Shown here: positions 41,539-50,687 of the stretch, piece after piece
How positions within the stretch are numbered: position 1 is the first letter of the stretch
How the letters are laid out: the number at the start of each line of letters is the position of its first letter
Assembly: GCA_024643255.1 (NCBI GenBank)
Contig: JAHENF010000006.1
Span: forward strand, 1-64,000
Direction of reading: 5' to 3'
Length of the DNA: 64,000 bases
Source of the DNA: Ilumatobacteraceae bacterium
GTDB lineage: Bacteria > Actinomycetota > Acidimicrobiia > Acidimicrobiales > Ilumatobacteraceae
Notes under the pieces: model-generated
The model's database searches: none
Told to the model about the DNA's origin: nothing
What the model saw: the letters and a program-made list of their open reading frames with translations, nothing else
Position numbers and translations under genes: made by a program

Positions 41539-43269
41539 GTGCACAAAACCTCGACGACAGAGCTGGCGATCGAGCAGCAGCGGGTCCGCTCGCTGCTCGA
41601 CGAGTCCGCGTCGTGCCGGGCCGTCGACACCGATCAGGCCCGCCAGCTCGCACTCGATGCACGGGTCATCGCCCGGGCGCATGACCTGCGCGAGGCCGAG
41701 GCCGAGGCGCTCTACCAGCTCGCCTCGATCGCCCACCAACGTGGGCGCACCGAGTATGCGTTCGCGCTTGCTTCCGAAGCGGTCGAGCTCGCCGAACCGC
41801 ACTCGATCAGCCTGACGCTCGCCTGGTCGCTCCACCTGATCGGCGTCGTCTACTACCAGGCCAGCAATTACGCGGGGGCGCTCGACCACTGTCTGCGAGC
41901 GCTCCAGGTGTACCGGGCGACCGAGCATGCCGTCGACGAGGGCCGGATCCTGCACTCGATCGCGGCGATCTATCAGTCGATGGCCGACTACGACCGGGCG
42001 ATCAGCACCTACGAGAACGCCCTGGCGGTCAACGAGGCGTTGGGACGACCGGATGTCGATGCCATGGTCCTGGGCAATCTCGCTCGCATCCGGGGACGCC
42101 GCGGTGAGCACCTCGAGGCGATCGGTCTCGGGCGCCGAGCGGTCGAGTTGGCTCGCGTCCACGCCCCACACCTCGTCGGCAGTCTGCTCGCCGACCTCGC
42201 GGAAGCGCACGTCGGACTGTCGGATCACGACGGTGCGGCCGCGTGTTTCGTCGAGGCTCGCCAGGACTGGGCCACCCGGGGGGTCGATGGGGCGCAGCTC
42301 ACCCCGACCGAACAACTCGGCATCATGGTGTCGGAGGGGCGTGTCGCGCTTCGTAGCGGCCAGGCCGACGAGGCGATCGCCTCGCTGCTCGCCGCGCTCG
42401 ATCTGGCGGATCGGACCGACAACCGAGAGCTCGAGCTCGAGGTGCACGATCTCCTGGCGGTGGCGTACAAGCACGCCGATCGCCACGCCGAGGCGCTCGA
42501 GCACCGCGAACGTCACTTCGCGCTCCACCGTGAGATCTTCACCGATGCCGCCGACCTGCGCCTGCGGACCGTTCAGGTCGCGCACGACAACGAGGCCGCG
42601 CGCCAGCTCGCCGAGATCACACGACTCAAGACCACGGGCCTGATCGCCGACTACGCAGCCGGCCACGCCGATGTCGACGCCTACCACCTCGAAGCGTTCG
42701 AGCGGGTGGCGGCGCTGGCGGAGTTCCGGGGAGGGAACACGACCAAGCACACGAGCGCGGTCGGTGATCTCGCTGCCGAGATCGGCCATGCGATCGGTCA
42801 GCAACCCGAATGGTGCGAGCGGTTGCGACTCGCGGCTCGTCTGCACGACATCGGCAAGGTCGCCGTGTCCGACACGGTGCTGCTCAAGCCCGGTCCACTC
42901 ACGGTCGAGGAGTACCACGAGGTCAAACAGCACACCGTGCTCGGGCGCCGACTCCTGTCGGGCGTGTCGACCGAGCTGTTCTCGATGGCTGCCGAAGCCG
43001 CATGGTCGCACCACGAATGGTGGGACGGATCGGGGTATCCGAACGGACTCAGCGGTCTGGCGATCCCGTTGTCGGGCCGCATCGTCGCCATCGCCGACGT
43101 GTTCGACTCGCTGGCGACCCGTCGGGTGTACAAGCGCGGCTGGAATCTTGCCGAAGCCGTCCGTTTCGTGATGTCGGGGTCAGGGTCGCAGTTCGAGCCA
43201 GATCTGGTCGGTGCGTTCGTCAAGGTGATGATCGCCCGCCATCCCGAACTGGCCGATCAGCTGGCCTGA
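41539..43269 (+). CDS. TPR-repeat protein with C-terminal HD-GYP phosphodiesterase domain
   Basis: 576-residue cytosolic protein from a GTG at 41539. Residues about 30-340 form seven or so TPR units (for example AEALYQLASIAHQRGRTEYA; GRILHSIAAIYQSMADYDRA). A short coiled segment leads to HD-GYP at about 395-560: HDIGKVAVSD, then HHEWWDGSGYPNGL, with intact GYP and HD metal ligands. HD-GYP enzymes hydrolyse cyclic di-GMP; the TPR part probably recruits partners. No receiver or GGDEF is present. Confidence 0.92.
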   Translation: MHKTSTTELAIEQQRVRSLLDESASCRAVDTDQARQLALDARVIARAHDLREAEAEALYQLASIAHQRGRTEYAFALASEAVELAEPHSISLTLAWSLHLIGVVYYQASNYAGALDHCLRALQVYRATEHAVDEGRILHSIAAIYQSMADYDRAISTYENALAVNEALGRPDVDAMVLGNLARIRGRRGEHLEAIGLGRRAVELARVHAPHLVGSLLADLAEAHVGLSDHDGAAACFVEARQDWATRGVDGAQLTPTEQLGIMVSEGRVALRSGQADEAIASLLAALDLADRTDNRELELEVHDLLAVAYKHADRHAEALEHRERHFALHREIFTDAADLRLRTVQVAHDNEAARQLAEITRLKTTGLIADYAAGHADVDAYHLEAFERVAALAEFRGGNTTKHTSAVGDLAAEIGHAIGQQPEWCERLRLAARLHDIGKVAVSDTVLLKPGPLTVEEYHEVKQHTVLGRRLLSGVSTELFSMAAEAAWSHHEWWDGSGYPNGLSGLAIPLSGRIVAIADVFDSLATRRVYKRGWNLAEAVRFVMSGSGSQFEPDLVGAFVKVMIARHPELADQLA

Positions 43270-43285
43270 CTCGACCGGTCGTCAG
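43266..43285. terminator. Imperfect palindrome between convergent genes
   Basis: CTGACTCGACCGGTCGTCAG includes the perfect 10-bp core CGACCGGTCG and CTGA/TCAG outer arms. It overlaps the stops of both the HD-GYP and TetR genes. Terminator role is inferred from position only. Confidence 0.4.
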
Positions 43286-43911
43286 GAGAGCGCGCTGGCG
43301 ACCCAGCGACGAACGAACGCGGCGAGGTCGTCGACGGTGACGTCGTCGCCCAACCGACCGTTGCGGTACGAGTTGGAGAACGACGACACCGTTCCGAGGA
43401 CGCCGACGGCGACGAGACTCGACGGTGCGTCGGCGATGTGCCCGGCCCGCTGGCCCTCCTCGACCAGACGTCGAACGTCGTCGAGGTAGACGCCCGCCCC
43501 CTCGTCGAGCACGTCGGCGACGTCGGGGTCGGTGCGTTCCACGTCGAGCAGCGCGAAGTACGCAGCATGGTCCGCCATGAATCGCACGCTGGCCTCGGCG
43601 CCGTTGGCGATCCGGGTCACGGCGTCGGCGTCCGGGTCGAGGACGGCACCCTGAGCGCGGCGCAGACGTAGTCGCATGGTGCGGACCAGTTCGGCGAACA
43701 GTGCCCCCTTCGTCGGGAAGTACCAGTAGAACAGCCCCTTGGCGACACCGGCGGCGGTACAGATGTCGGCGATTCGAGTGGCTGCGTACCCGCGGTCGGC
43801 GAACAGTTCTGCGGCGGCATCGAGCAGCTGCTGCTTGCGCTCGAGACCGTGTTCGGTGTGCTGGCGTTCGTCGTTCGGCGCGTCGATGGAGTCGGCGCTG
43901 GCGTTCGTCAC
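43282..43911 (-). CDS. TetR-family regulator
   Basis: 209 residues from the GTG at 43911. The HTH is LLDAAAELFADRGYAATRIA followed by GVAKGLFYWYFPTKGALFAE, a classic FadR/AcrR-like TetR head. The C-terminal ligand domain is unclassified. Longer in-frame starts would read through the 20-bp operator at 43929-43948 and into the ferredoxin gene, so they are unlikely. It is divergent from the ferredoxin, and very probably represses it and itself. Confidence 0.86.
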   Translation of the reverse strand: MTNASADSIDAPNDERQHTEHGLERKQQLLDAAAELFADRGYAATRIADICTAAGVAKGLFYWYFPTKGALFAELVRTMRLRLRRAQGAVLDPDADAVTRIANGAEASVRFMADHAAYFALLDVERTDPDVADVLDEGAGVYLDDVRRLVEEGQRAGHIADAPSSLVAVGVLGTVSSFSNSYRNGRLGDDVTVDDLAAFVRRWVASALS

Positions 43912-43928
43912 GCCGACAGTCCAACCGA

Positions 43929-43948
43929 TCTTGACCCGCGGGTCAAGA
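43929..43948. promoter_or_regulatory. 20-bp perfect palindrome, probable TetR operator
   Basis: TCTTGACCCGCGGGTCAAGA is a perfect inverted repeat, 17 bp upstream of the TetR GTG and 33 bp upstream of the ferredoxin ATG. TTGACC-N-GGTCAA-like sites are common for actinobacterial TetR regulators of lipid and redox genes. Confidence 0.78.
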
Positions 43949-43981
43949 CGAGGCGAGCGGGCCGGGTTACCATCGGCGGCG

Positions 43982-44293
43982 ATGGCCGGCACCCGCGACG
44001 AGCGCATCTCGCTGCGCACGCGCAACGACAAGTGGCAGAAGGTGCCGTTGCGCATCGAGATGTCCGAGTGCATCAACTGCGACGCGTGCCTGCGTCACTG
44101 CCCGCCACACTTCGGGGCGATCTTCAACCACGGCGCCGATGTGATCATCATTCCCGAGCTGTGCAGCGGGTGCGACAAGTGCCTGCCTGCATGTCCCGTC
44201 GACTGCATCTACCCCGACCCCGAGTGGCAGTCGACCGCCGTCCCCGCCGACTGGTGGGACGAACCGCTGAGCCCCGAGGACCCCTACCGCTGA
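43982..44293 (+). CDS. Two-cluster 4Fe-4S ferredoxin-type protein
   Basis: 103 residues. Cys motifs CINCDACLRHCPP and CSGCDKCLPACPVDC each hold C-x2-C-x2-C-x3-CP, so two [4Fe-4S] clusters are likely. About 25 residues precede the first cluster (ISLRTRNDKWQKVPLRIEMS), and the C-terminus is Trp/Asp-rich (ADWWDEPLSPEDP). It is a small electron carrier; partner unknown. Controlled by the divergent TetR through the palindrome between. Confidence 0.92.
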   Translation: MAGTRDERISLRTRNDKWQKVPLRIEMSECINCDACLRHCPPHFGAIFNHGADVIIIPELCSGCDKCLPACPVDCIYPDPEWQSTAVPADWWDEPLSPEDPYR

Positions 44294-44385
44294 CCCCTCG
44301 CGAGGTGCTGGCACATCGTGGACGGATTCGAACATCGGCGCGGCTGGGTTCCGGATCGGCGACGGAGCGAGTAGAAACGGGGTCG

Positions 44386-45150
44386 ATGACGACACCACCA
44401 GTCCTTCCAGGCGCCGAACCGCTCTCGCATGTCGGCACGACCGATGTCGGCGTCCTCGTGCTGCACGGGTTCACCGGGAACCCATCCTCGATGCGCGGGC
44501 TCGCCGAGGCGATGGTCGCGCTCGGCCACCACGTCGAGATGCCACGCCTTCCGGGGCACGGCACCACCATCGAGGACATGCTCGACACCGCGTGGGCCGA
44601 CTGGATCGGCGAGGTGGGCGCGGCACACTCCCGACTCGAAGGCAGGGCCGACCGCATCGTCGTGATGGGACTGAGCATGGGTGGCAGCCTGACGCTGTGG
44701 TCGGGTCTCAACCTGCCCGACGTCGCAGGCCTGGTCTGTGTGAACCCGGCGACGATGGGTCAACCGGCCGAGGTGATCGACATGCTGAGTGAGATGGTGG
44801 CCGACGGGACCGAGATCGCACCGGCGATCGGCGGCGACATCGCCGACCCCGACGCCGTCGAGATCGCGTACGACGGCGTGCCACTGCGCGCCATGTTGTC
44901 GCTGATGAACGACGGGCTGATCCCGATGTCCGATCGTTACGGCGAGCTGACGATGCCGCTGCTGCTGATCACGTCGCGCCAGGACCACGTCGTCGATCCG
45001 GCCAACAGCGAGCAACTCGCGGCCGGCTATGGCGGCGAGGTCGAGCACGTGTGGCTCGAACGCAGCTATCACGTCGCCACGCAGGACTACGACGCGGACG
45101 AGATCAACCGCAGAGCGGGCGAGTTCGTCGCCCGCGTCACGGCGGGCTGA
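44386..45150 (+). CDS. Alpha/beta-hydrolase carboxylesterase (Est30-like)
   Basis: 254 residues. VGVLVLHGFTGNPSSMRGLA carries the oxyanion HG; nucleophile Ser in VMGLSMGGSLT; acid Asp in TSRQDHVVDP; His in ERSYHVATQD. This set matches Est30-type carboxylesterases and monoacylglycerol lipases. ATG at 44386. The preceding 92-bp gap shows no clear signal. The lgt gene follows 11 bp later. Confidence 0.9.
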   Translation: MTTPPVLPGAEPLSHVGTTDVGVLVLHGFTGNPSSMRGLAEAMVALGHHVEMPRLPGHGTTIEDMLDTAWADWIGEVGAAHSRLEGRADRIVVMGLSMGGSLTLWSGLNLPDVAGLVCVNPATMGQPAEVIDMLSEMVADGTEIAPAIGGDIADPDAVEIAYDGVPLRAMLSLMNDGLIPMSDRYGELTMPLLLITSRQDHVVDPANSEQLAAGYGGEVEHVWLERSYHVATQDYDADEINRRAGEFVARVTAG

Positions 45151-45161
45151 CCGTCCCGATC

Positions 45162-46073
45162 ATGCTCGCCAGCATTCCCAGCCCGTCGATCAACTCGATC
45201 GACATCGGTCCACTCAGCCTGAACCTGTACGGGCTCATGATCGCGCTCGGCGTGATCGCTGCCGTCTGGCTGTTCGGCAAGCGGCTCGAGGAACGCGAGA
45301 TCGGCACCAAGGACGACGCCAGCGCGATCGCGATCTGGGCGGTCGCCGCCGGGGTGATCGGCGCCCGGCTCTACCACGTCGTCACCGACTACGACCGGTT
45401 CCGGAACAACTGGGGCGAGATCCCGGCGATCTGGAACGGCGGGCTCGGCATCCCGGGGGGACTGCTCTTCGGCATTCCGGTGGGGTTGTACTTCGCCAAG
45501 AAGCGGGGAATCCCGCTCGCGGCGGGCGCCACCTGCGCCGCGCCGGCGATCCCGCTCGCGCAGGCGATCGGTCGCTGGGGCAACTACTTCAACCAGGAAC
45601 TGTACGGCCGACCGACCACGCTGCCGTGGGGGCTGGAGATCGATGCCGCCCACCTCCAGGACGGTTACGCCGTGGGCACGCTGTTCCACCCGACGTTCCT
45701 CTACGAGTCGCTGTGGAGCCTCGGGCTCTGCCTCGTACTGCTCTGGATCGACAAGCGATTCCGTCCCGCTCCGGGCCAGCTGTTCGTGATGTACGTCATG
45801 GGGTACGGGATCGGGCGCTTCTGGGTCGAGGGCATGCGCATCGACGCCGCGCATCGCATCGGCGGGCTGCGCCTCAATGAATGGGTAGCGCTCGCCGCCG
45901 TGGTGATCGGCGGCATCGTGCTCGCGTGGATGCGACGTCACCCGATCGCCGAACCCGTCATCGTCCACCCGCTCGGAACACCCGACGACGATCACGACGA
46001 CCGGTCGCTCGTCCCCGATGTCGTCGACGCCGAGGCACCCACCGTCGACGACGACTCCGAACCCGAATCCTGA
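45162..46073 (+). CDS. lgt: Prolipoprotein diacylglyceryl transferase
   Basis: 303-residue membrane enzyme that moves diacylglycerol from phosphatidylglycerol to the lipobox Cys of prolipoproteins. The signature AQAIGRWGNYFNQELYGRPT and the conserved GARLYHV and GYGIGRFWVEGMR are present, in about seven transmembrane helices. A C-terminal acidic tail of about 35 residues is cytosolic and typical of actinobacterial Lgt. It serves lipoproteins such as those at 16501 and 19814. Confidence 0.95.
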   Translation: MLASIPSPSINSIDIGPLSLNLYGLMIALGVIAAVWLFGKRLEEREIGTKDDASAIAIWAVAAGVIGARLYHVVTDYDRFRNNWGEIPAIWNGGLGIPGGLLFGIPVGLYFAKKRGIPLAAGATCAAPAIPLAQAIGRWGNYFNQELYGRPTTLPWGLEIDAAHLQDGYAVGTLFHPTFLYESLWSLGLCLVLLWIDKRFRPAPGQLFVMYVMGYGIGRFWVEGMRIDAAHRIGGLRLNEWVALAAVVIGGIVLAWMRRHPIAEPVIVHPLGTPDDDHDDRSLVPDVVDAEAPTVDDDSEPES

Positions 46074-46118
46074 GGGCTCGCAGCCGTTGAGGGGACGGAT
46101 GGTCGCGCATGCTCAACT

Positions 46119-48257
46119 GTGCGGGTGTCTGACCTCGTCCACCTGACCGGCCGAACATTCGACGTCGTCGTCGACGTCGCGTCCGGAACACCGACCATCG
46201 TCCACTGGGGCGCGCCGCTCGGCACCGACGCCGACCTCGCGAACATGGCCGGCGCGATCGGGCGGCCACCTGTGACCGGTGCCCTCGGCGTCGTGGCTCC
46301 GATCAGCCTGATTCCGCTGCACGCCGACGGGTTCCCAGGGCGCCCCGGTCTGGAGGGTCGCCGCGGTGGCGGTCGGGCGTGGGCGCCGCGATTCGGCCCG
46401 GTGTCACACCGCCTCGACGGACGATCGTTGATCGTCGAGTCGCGCGACGATCGTGCCGAGCTGACCCTCGTGACGACGATCACCGTCGACGACGTACTGG
46501 CCGTGCGGGTCGAGTTGACCAACACGGCGTCGCGTCGCTACTCGCTCGATGCGCTCAGGGTCACGCTGCCGGTGCCGTCAGAGGCCGACGAGTTGCTGCG
46601 CTTCGAGGGTCGCTGGGCCCGCGAGTTGCAGCCGACCCGTTCACCGTGGACCCACGGCGCGGTGCTGTCCGAGAATCGTCGCGGGCGAACGTCGCACGAA
46701 CACCCACCACTGGTCTTCGTCGGTACGAACGGCTTCGGCGAGTGGGCCGGGGAGGTGTGGGGGATGCACGTCGCCTGGAGCGGAAACCACACGATGTTGG
46801 CGGAACGTCTCGCCGACGGGCGTCGGTATGTCCAGGGCGGCGAGCTGCTGCATCCGGGCGAGGTCGTGCTCGAGCCGGGCGAGACGTACGCGACTCCCTC
46901 GTTCGTCGGCGTGTACTCCGACCACGGGCTCACCCCGGCGAGCTGGGGCTTCCATCGCGCGGTGCGTTCGAGCCCGGTGCACCCCACGACGCCGCGACCG
47001 GTGCTCCTCAACACGTGGGAGGCGGTCTACTTCGACCACGACGGCGATCGACTGCGCGAGCTGGCCGATGTGGCCGCCGCCGTCGGTGTCGAACGGTTCG
47101 TGCTCGACGACGGCTGGTTCGGTTCGCGACGCGACGACACCTCCGGGCTCGGCGATTGGTGGGTGTCGCCCGAGGTGTACCCGAACGGCTTGACGCCGCT
47201 GATCGACCACGTCACCGGGTTGGGCATGGAGTTCGGGATCTGGGTCGAGCCGGAGATGGTGAATCCGGACAGCGATCTGATGCGGGCGCATCCCGCATGG
47301 GCGCTGACCACCGAGGGATACGAACCCGTGCTCGGTCGCCACCAACTCGTGCTCGACCTGGCCAATCCGGCCGCCTACGCCCACGTGTTCGAGCTGCTCG
47401 ACGCGCTGTTGCGCGATCACGACATCTCCTACGTCAAGTGGGACATGAACCGCGACCACGTGCAGGGTTCGGGTGCCTCCGGCGCCGCCGGCACCCACGA
47501 CCAGACCGTGGCGCTCTACTCGATGCTCGACGAGCTCCGCGTTCGTCATCCGTTGGTCGAGTTCGAATCGTGTGCGAGCGGGGGTGGGCGCATCGACCTC
47601 GAGATCCTCCGGCGCACCGAACGGGTGTGGACGAGCGACTGCAACGATGCGCTCGAACGTCAGACCATCCAGCGCGGCGCGTCGATGCTGCTGCCACCAG
47701 AGGTGATGGGCGCCCACATCGGCCCGAGCCGCGCCCACACCACCGGGCGAGTGCACTCCTTCGCGTTTCGGGCCGCGACGGCACTGTTCGGCCATCTCGG
47801 CGTCGAGTGGGACGTCACCAAGCTCGACGAGCGAGACCGGGAGCAGCTGGCCGCAACGATCGCGCTGCACAAGCAGCACCGGCCGCTCCTGCACGGTGGC
47901 GACACCGTTCGATTCGACACCGAGCCGACGTACTGCGCGCACGGCGTCTATGCGCCCGATCGGTCGGAGGCCCTGGTGTCGTTCGCCCAACTGACCACCG
48001 GCGCCAGCCTGACGCCGCCCGTGCTGCGCCTCCCCGACCTCGATCCCGCCACTCGCTACCGCGTCGTCCACGTGCCGCTCCCAGGCGAGCGCTGGGGGGC
48101 CGTTCCGGGGCAGCCGGAGTGGCTCGCCGGCGGGATCACGCTCACCGGCCGGCAGCTCGCCGCGCACGGCATCAGGCCACCGGTCCTGCCTCCCGAGTCG
48201 GCCGTGCTGTTCCATCTTCTCGCCGATCGAGAGCGCGCGTCGATCAGAGGTGCGTGA
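46119..48257 (+). CDS. GH36-family alpha-galactosidase
   Basis: 712-residue cytosolic enzyme that removes terminal alpha-galactose from oligosaccharides. N-terminal beta-supersandwich, then TIM barrel: FVLDDGWFGSRRDD, WVEPEMVNPDSDLM, nucleophile Asp442 in YVKWDMN, acid/base Asp507 in VWTSDCNDALERQ, and C-terminal domain. GTG start at 46119. No signal peptide and no sugar transporter or regulator lies beside it, so the gene appears isolated. It ends 21 bp from the convergent HTH-citrate synthase. Confidence 0.94.
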   Translation: MRVSDLVHLTGRTFDVVVDVASGTPTIVHWGAPLGTDADLANMAGAIGRPPVTGALGVVAPISLIPLHADGFPGRPGLEGRRGGGRAWAPRFGPVSHRLDGRSLIVESRDDRAELTLVTTITVDDVLAVRVELTNTASRRYSLDALRVTLPVPSEADELLRFEGRWARELQPTRSPWTHGAVLSENRRGRTSHEHPPLVFVGTNGFGEWAGEVWGMHVAWSGNHTMLAERLADGRRYVQGGELLHPGEVVLEPGETYATPSFVGVYSDHGLTPASWGFHRAVRSSPVHPTTPRPVLLNTWEAVYFDHDGDRLRELADVAAAVGVERFVLDDGWFGSRRDDTSGLGDWWVSPEVYPNGLTPLIDHVTGLGMEFGIWVEPEMVNPDSDLMRAHPAWALTTEGYEPVLGRHQLVLDLANPAAYAHVFELLDALLRDHDISYVKWDMNRDHVQGSGASGAAGTHDQTVALYSMLDELRVRHPLVEFESCASGGGRIDLEILRRTERVWTSDCNDALERQTIQRGASMLLPPEVMGAHIGPSRAHTTGRVHSFAFRAATALFGHLGVEWDVTKLDERDREQLAATIALHKQHRPLLHGGDTVRFDTEPTYCAHGVYAPDRSEALVSFAQLTTGASLTPPVLRLPDLDPATRYRVVHVPLPGERWGAVPGQPEWLAGGITLTGRQLAAHGIRPPVLPPESAVLFHLLADRERASIRGA

Positions 48258-48278
48258 GCGCCTCGCGCGAGCACGATG

Positions 48279-49445
48279 TCAGCCGCCGTCCTCGGGGCCG
48301 CGGTGGATCGGCGTGGCGACACCGCGGAAGCGCACGGGGCGCTCGGCGACCTCCTCGGCATAGTGGGCTCCCCAGCCGGCGATGCGCGCGACTGCGAAGA
48401 TCGGCGTGTTCGGCTCCAGGCCGGCGACCCACGTGAGCGCTCCGAGTGCGAGGTCGACGTTCGGTTGGCGCGGCATCACCCGGCCGACCTCGGCGACGAC
48501 CGCGTCGACCATCGCCGCACCGTCGGGGTCGAGCCGCCGAACACGATCGAGGAGCACGGGATACCTCGGATCGACACCGCGGTAGACCTTGTGGCCGAAT
48601 CCGGGAACCTGTCGGCGCTCCGAACGGAACCGGGCGATCACCACTGCCGCTCCGTCGTCGGCGCACGCTTCGAGGAATCGGTGCGCCTCGGCGGAGGCAG
48701 CGCCGTGCAGGGCCCCTTCCAGACATGCCAGGCCCGCGGCGAATGCGAGGTACGGCGTGGTTCGCACCGACGCGGCGATGCGCACCGCGAGCGTGCTCGT
48801 GGCGAGTTCGTGGTCGGCGAGCAGCACCAGTGCGGCGTCGACGGCCGCGACCAGTTCCTCCGATGGACGCCGACGCCACGCGGCCGTCAGCCGCAGGGCG
48901 TAGGAGCCGGTTCTCCGTTCGGAACCAAGCGCGACCGGCGCGGCGAGCAGCAGTCGCTTCGCCGAAGCGGCCGGGGAGTCGTCTGGGCGGCGGGCGGCCA
49001 TCACGTGCGCCGAGACAGTGAGCCGCCCGATCGACGACAGATCGAGTGAGGTGACCGTGTCGATCGCCGCGCGGTCGGTGGGTTCGTCCGGCGGCCAGAC
49101 CGTTCCCGATGGAACGACCCCACCCGACCACAACAGGTCGGCGACATCCTCGAACGAGTGCTCCGTGACGAGGGCCGACACCTCGTGACCGCGGTAACGC
49201 AACGACGACTCGTCGATCGTGGTGACCGCCGACGACACCTGGACGTCGATGGTGGCTCGGGGGCCCGACGGCGAGCGGCGGCTTCGCTCCGCAAGTCGGA
49301 TCACCTCGTCGCGGGAGAAGAGTGATGTGCGACCGTCTGCGCCAGTCGTTCGGCCGAGGCGACCCCGACTCACGTAGGCATACAGCGTCGCCTTCGAGAC
49401 GTTGAGCAGCGCGGCGGCCTCGGTGGATCGGATGAGCGTGCTCAT
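48279..49445 (-). CDS. DNA-binding (MerR/excisionase-type HTH) citrate synthase fusion
   Basis: 388 residues from the ATG at 49445 (an ATG at 49454 is equally possible). Residues 1-57 form a winged helix: STEAAALLNVSKATLYAYVS, then RTSLFSRDEVIRLAE. The rest is a citrate synthase fold with GFGHKVYRGVDPRYPVLLD and PNVDLALGALTWV; the LTIDH-type first His is replaced by VLLADHELATS, which keeps His. It is divergent from an ordinary citrate synthase across a set of TTGAY repeats, so it may be a metabolite-sensing regulator as well as, or instead of, an enzyme. Confidence 0.88.
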   Translation of the reverse strand: MSTLIRSTEAAALLNVSKATLYAYVSRGRLGRTTGADGRTSLFSRDEVIRLAERSRRSPSGPRATIDVQVSSAVTTIDESSLRYRGHEVSALVTEHSFEDVADLLWSGGVVPSGTVWPPDEPTDRAAIDTVTSLDLSSIGRLTVSAHVMAARRPDDSPAASAKRLLLAAPVALGSERRTGSYALRLTAAWRRRPSEELVAAVDAALVLLADHELATSTLAVRIAASVRTTPYLAFAAGLACLEGALHGAASAEAHRFLEACADDGAAVVIARFRSERRQVPGFGHKVYRGVDPRYPVLLDRVRRLDPDGAAMVDAVVAEVGRVMPRQPNVDLALGALTWVAGLEPNTPIFAVARIAGWGAHYAEEVAERPVRFRGVATPIHRGPEDGG

Positions 49446-49467
49446 CGGGTCCATGATGGGCGTCGGT

Positions 49468-49516
49468 GTTGACGATGTCAACGTTGATGAAATCAATGTT
49501 GATTTGATGCGTTGAC
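49468..49516. promoter_or_regulatory. Array of TTGAY/RTCAA half-sites between divergent citrate synthases
   Basis: GTTGAC-GAT-GTCAAC (49468-49482) and TTGAT-GAA-ATCAA (49484-49496) are perfect palindromes with the same 3-bp spacer. TTGAT follows at 49499 and 49504 and GTTGAC at 49511. Seven half-sites in 49 bp of this AT-rich divergent gap imply cooperative binding, most likely by the HTH-citrate synthase itself. Confidence 0.72.
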
Positions 49517-49533
49517 CATCGGACACTCATCTC

Positions 49534-50676
49534 ATGACACAACAACTCATCGACGTCCCCGCCGGGCTCAACGGCGTGATTGCCGCCGACACTGCGATCG
49601 GTGCGGTCGACGGTGACCGCGGCTTCTTCCACTACGGCGCCCACGACGCGACCACGCTGGCGCGCACCCGCTCGTTCGAGGAGGTGTGGTTCCTCGTGCG
49701 CGAAGGCCGGCTCCCGAACGACGACGAGGCACGAGCATTTCGCTCACTGGTCGCATCGCTGCGCGCGATCCCCGTGGACCTGCTGCCCGTGATCGACGTG
49801 ATGGCACGGCAGGAGGCCTCGATGTTGGCGAAGCTGCGTGCGGTGTTGTCCGTCGCGGCGCACGTCCTCGGATTCGACCCGGTGATCGACGTCGACGACG
49901 CCGCCCGGCGGGAACAGACCCTGCATCTGGCAGCGTTGGTGCCGTCGATCCTCGCCGCCCTGTCTCGCCTTGCCCGCGATGAGGCCCCCGTCGAGCCCGA
50001 TCCGACGCTCGCGCACGCCGCCGCGTACCTGCATCAGACGACGGGTGTCGTGCCGACGCCGGTCGCCGCCAGGGCCGTCGAGCAGTACATGATCCTGACG
50101 ATCGACCATGGGTTCAATGCGTCGACGTTCACCGCCCGGGTGGTCGCGTCGACGGGTGCCGATCCGGCCGACGCCGTGTGCGCCGCGCTCGGAGCGCTGG
50201 CCGGGCCGCTGCACGGCGGGGCACCCAGCCGGGCACTCGATGCCCTCGACGAGATCGGGTCCGTCGATCGGGCCGCCGACTGGGTGCGCGGTGAAATGGC
50301 GGCCGGTCGACGGATCATGGGGTTCGGGCATGCGGTCTACCGCGCCCCGGACCCGCGATCGGCACTGCTGCGGGAGGTCGCCGAACGGCTCGGTGGTGAC
50401 CTCGTCGAGTTCGCGATCGCCGTCGAAGCCGAGATCCTGGTCACTCTCGCCGAACTCAAGCCCGGCCGGCCGCTCCCGAGCAACGTCGAGTTCTATGCGG
50501 GCGTGGTGATGGAGACCGCCGGCCTGCCGCGCTCGATGTTCACACCGACGTTCGCCGTCAGCCGCACGGTGGGCTGGTGCGCCCACATCGTCGAACAGGC
50601 GGCTGCCGCGAAGCTCATCCGCCCGTCCTCGCGCTACATCGGCCCAGCCCCCACACCCGCGTGGGAGGGCCGGTAG
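49534..50676 (+). CDS. Citrate synthase (or 2-methylcitrate synthase)
   Basis: 380-residue citrate synthase. Catalytic His residues in LTIDHGFNAS and GFGHAVYRAPDPRS; the third catalytic position is Glu in SNVEFYAG, where Asp is usual. Substrate loop GGAPSRALDALDEIG. It condenses oxaloacetate with acetyl-CoA, or with propionyl-CoA. It is divergent from the HTH-citrate synthase fusion; they may form a regulator/enzyme pair or hetero-oligomer. gatC follows 11 bp later on the same strand. Confidence 0.9.
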   Translation: MTQQLIDVPAGLNGVIAADTAIGAVDGDRGFFHYGAHDATTLARTRSFEEVWFLVREGRLPNDDEARAFRSLVASLRAIPVDLLPVIDVMARQEASMLAKLRAVLSVAAHVLGFDPVIDVDDAARREQTLHLAALVPSILAALSRLARDEAPVEPDPTLAHAAAYLHQTTGVVPTPVAARAVEQYMILTIDHGFNASTFTARVVASTGADPADAVCAALGALAGPLHGGAPSRALDALDEIGSVDRAADWVRGEMAAGRRIMGFGHAVYRAPDPRSALLREVAERLGGDLVEFAIAVEAEILVTLAELKPGRPLPSNVEFYAGVVMETAGLPRSMFTPTFAVSRTVGWCAHIVEQAAAAKLIRPSSRYIGPAPTPAWEGR

Positions 50677-50687
50677 CCTCGTAGGTC

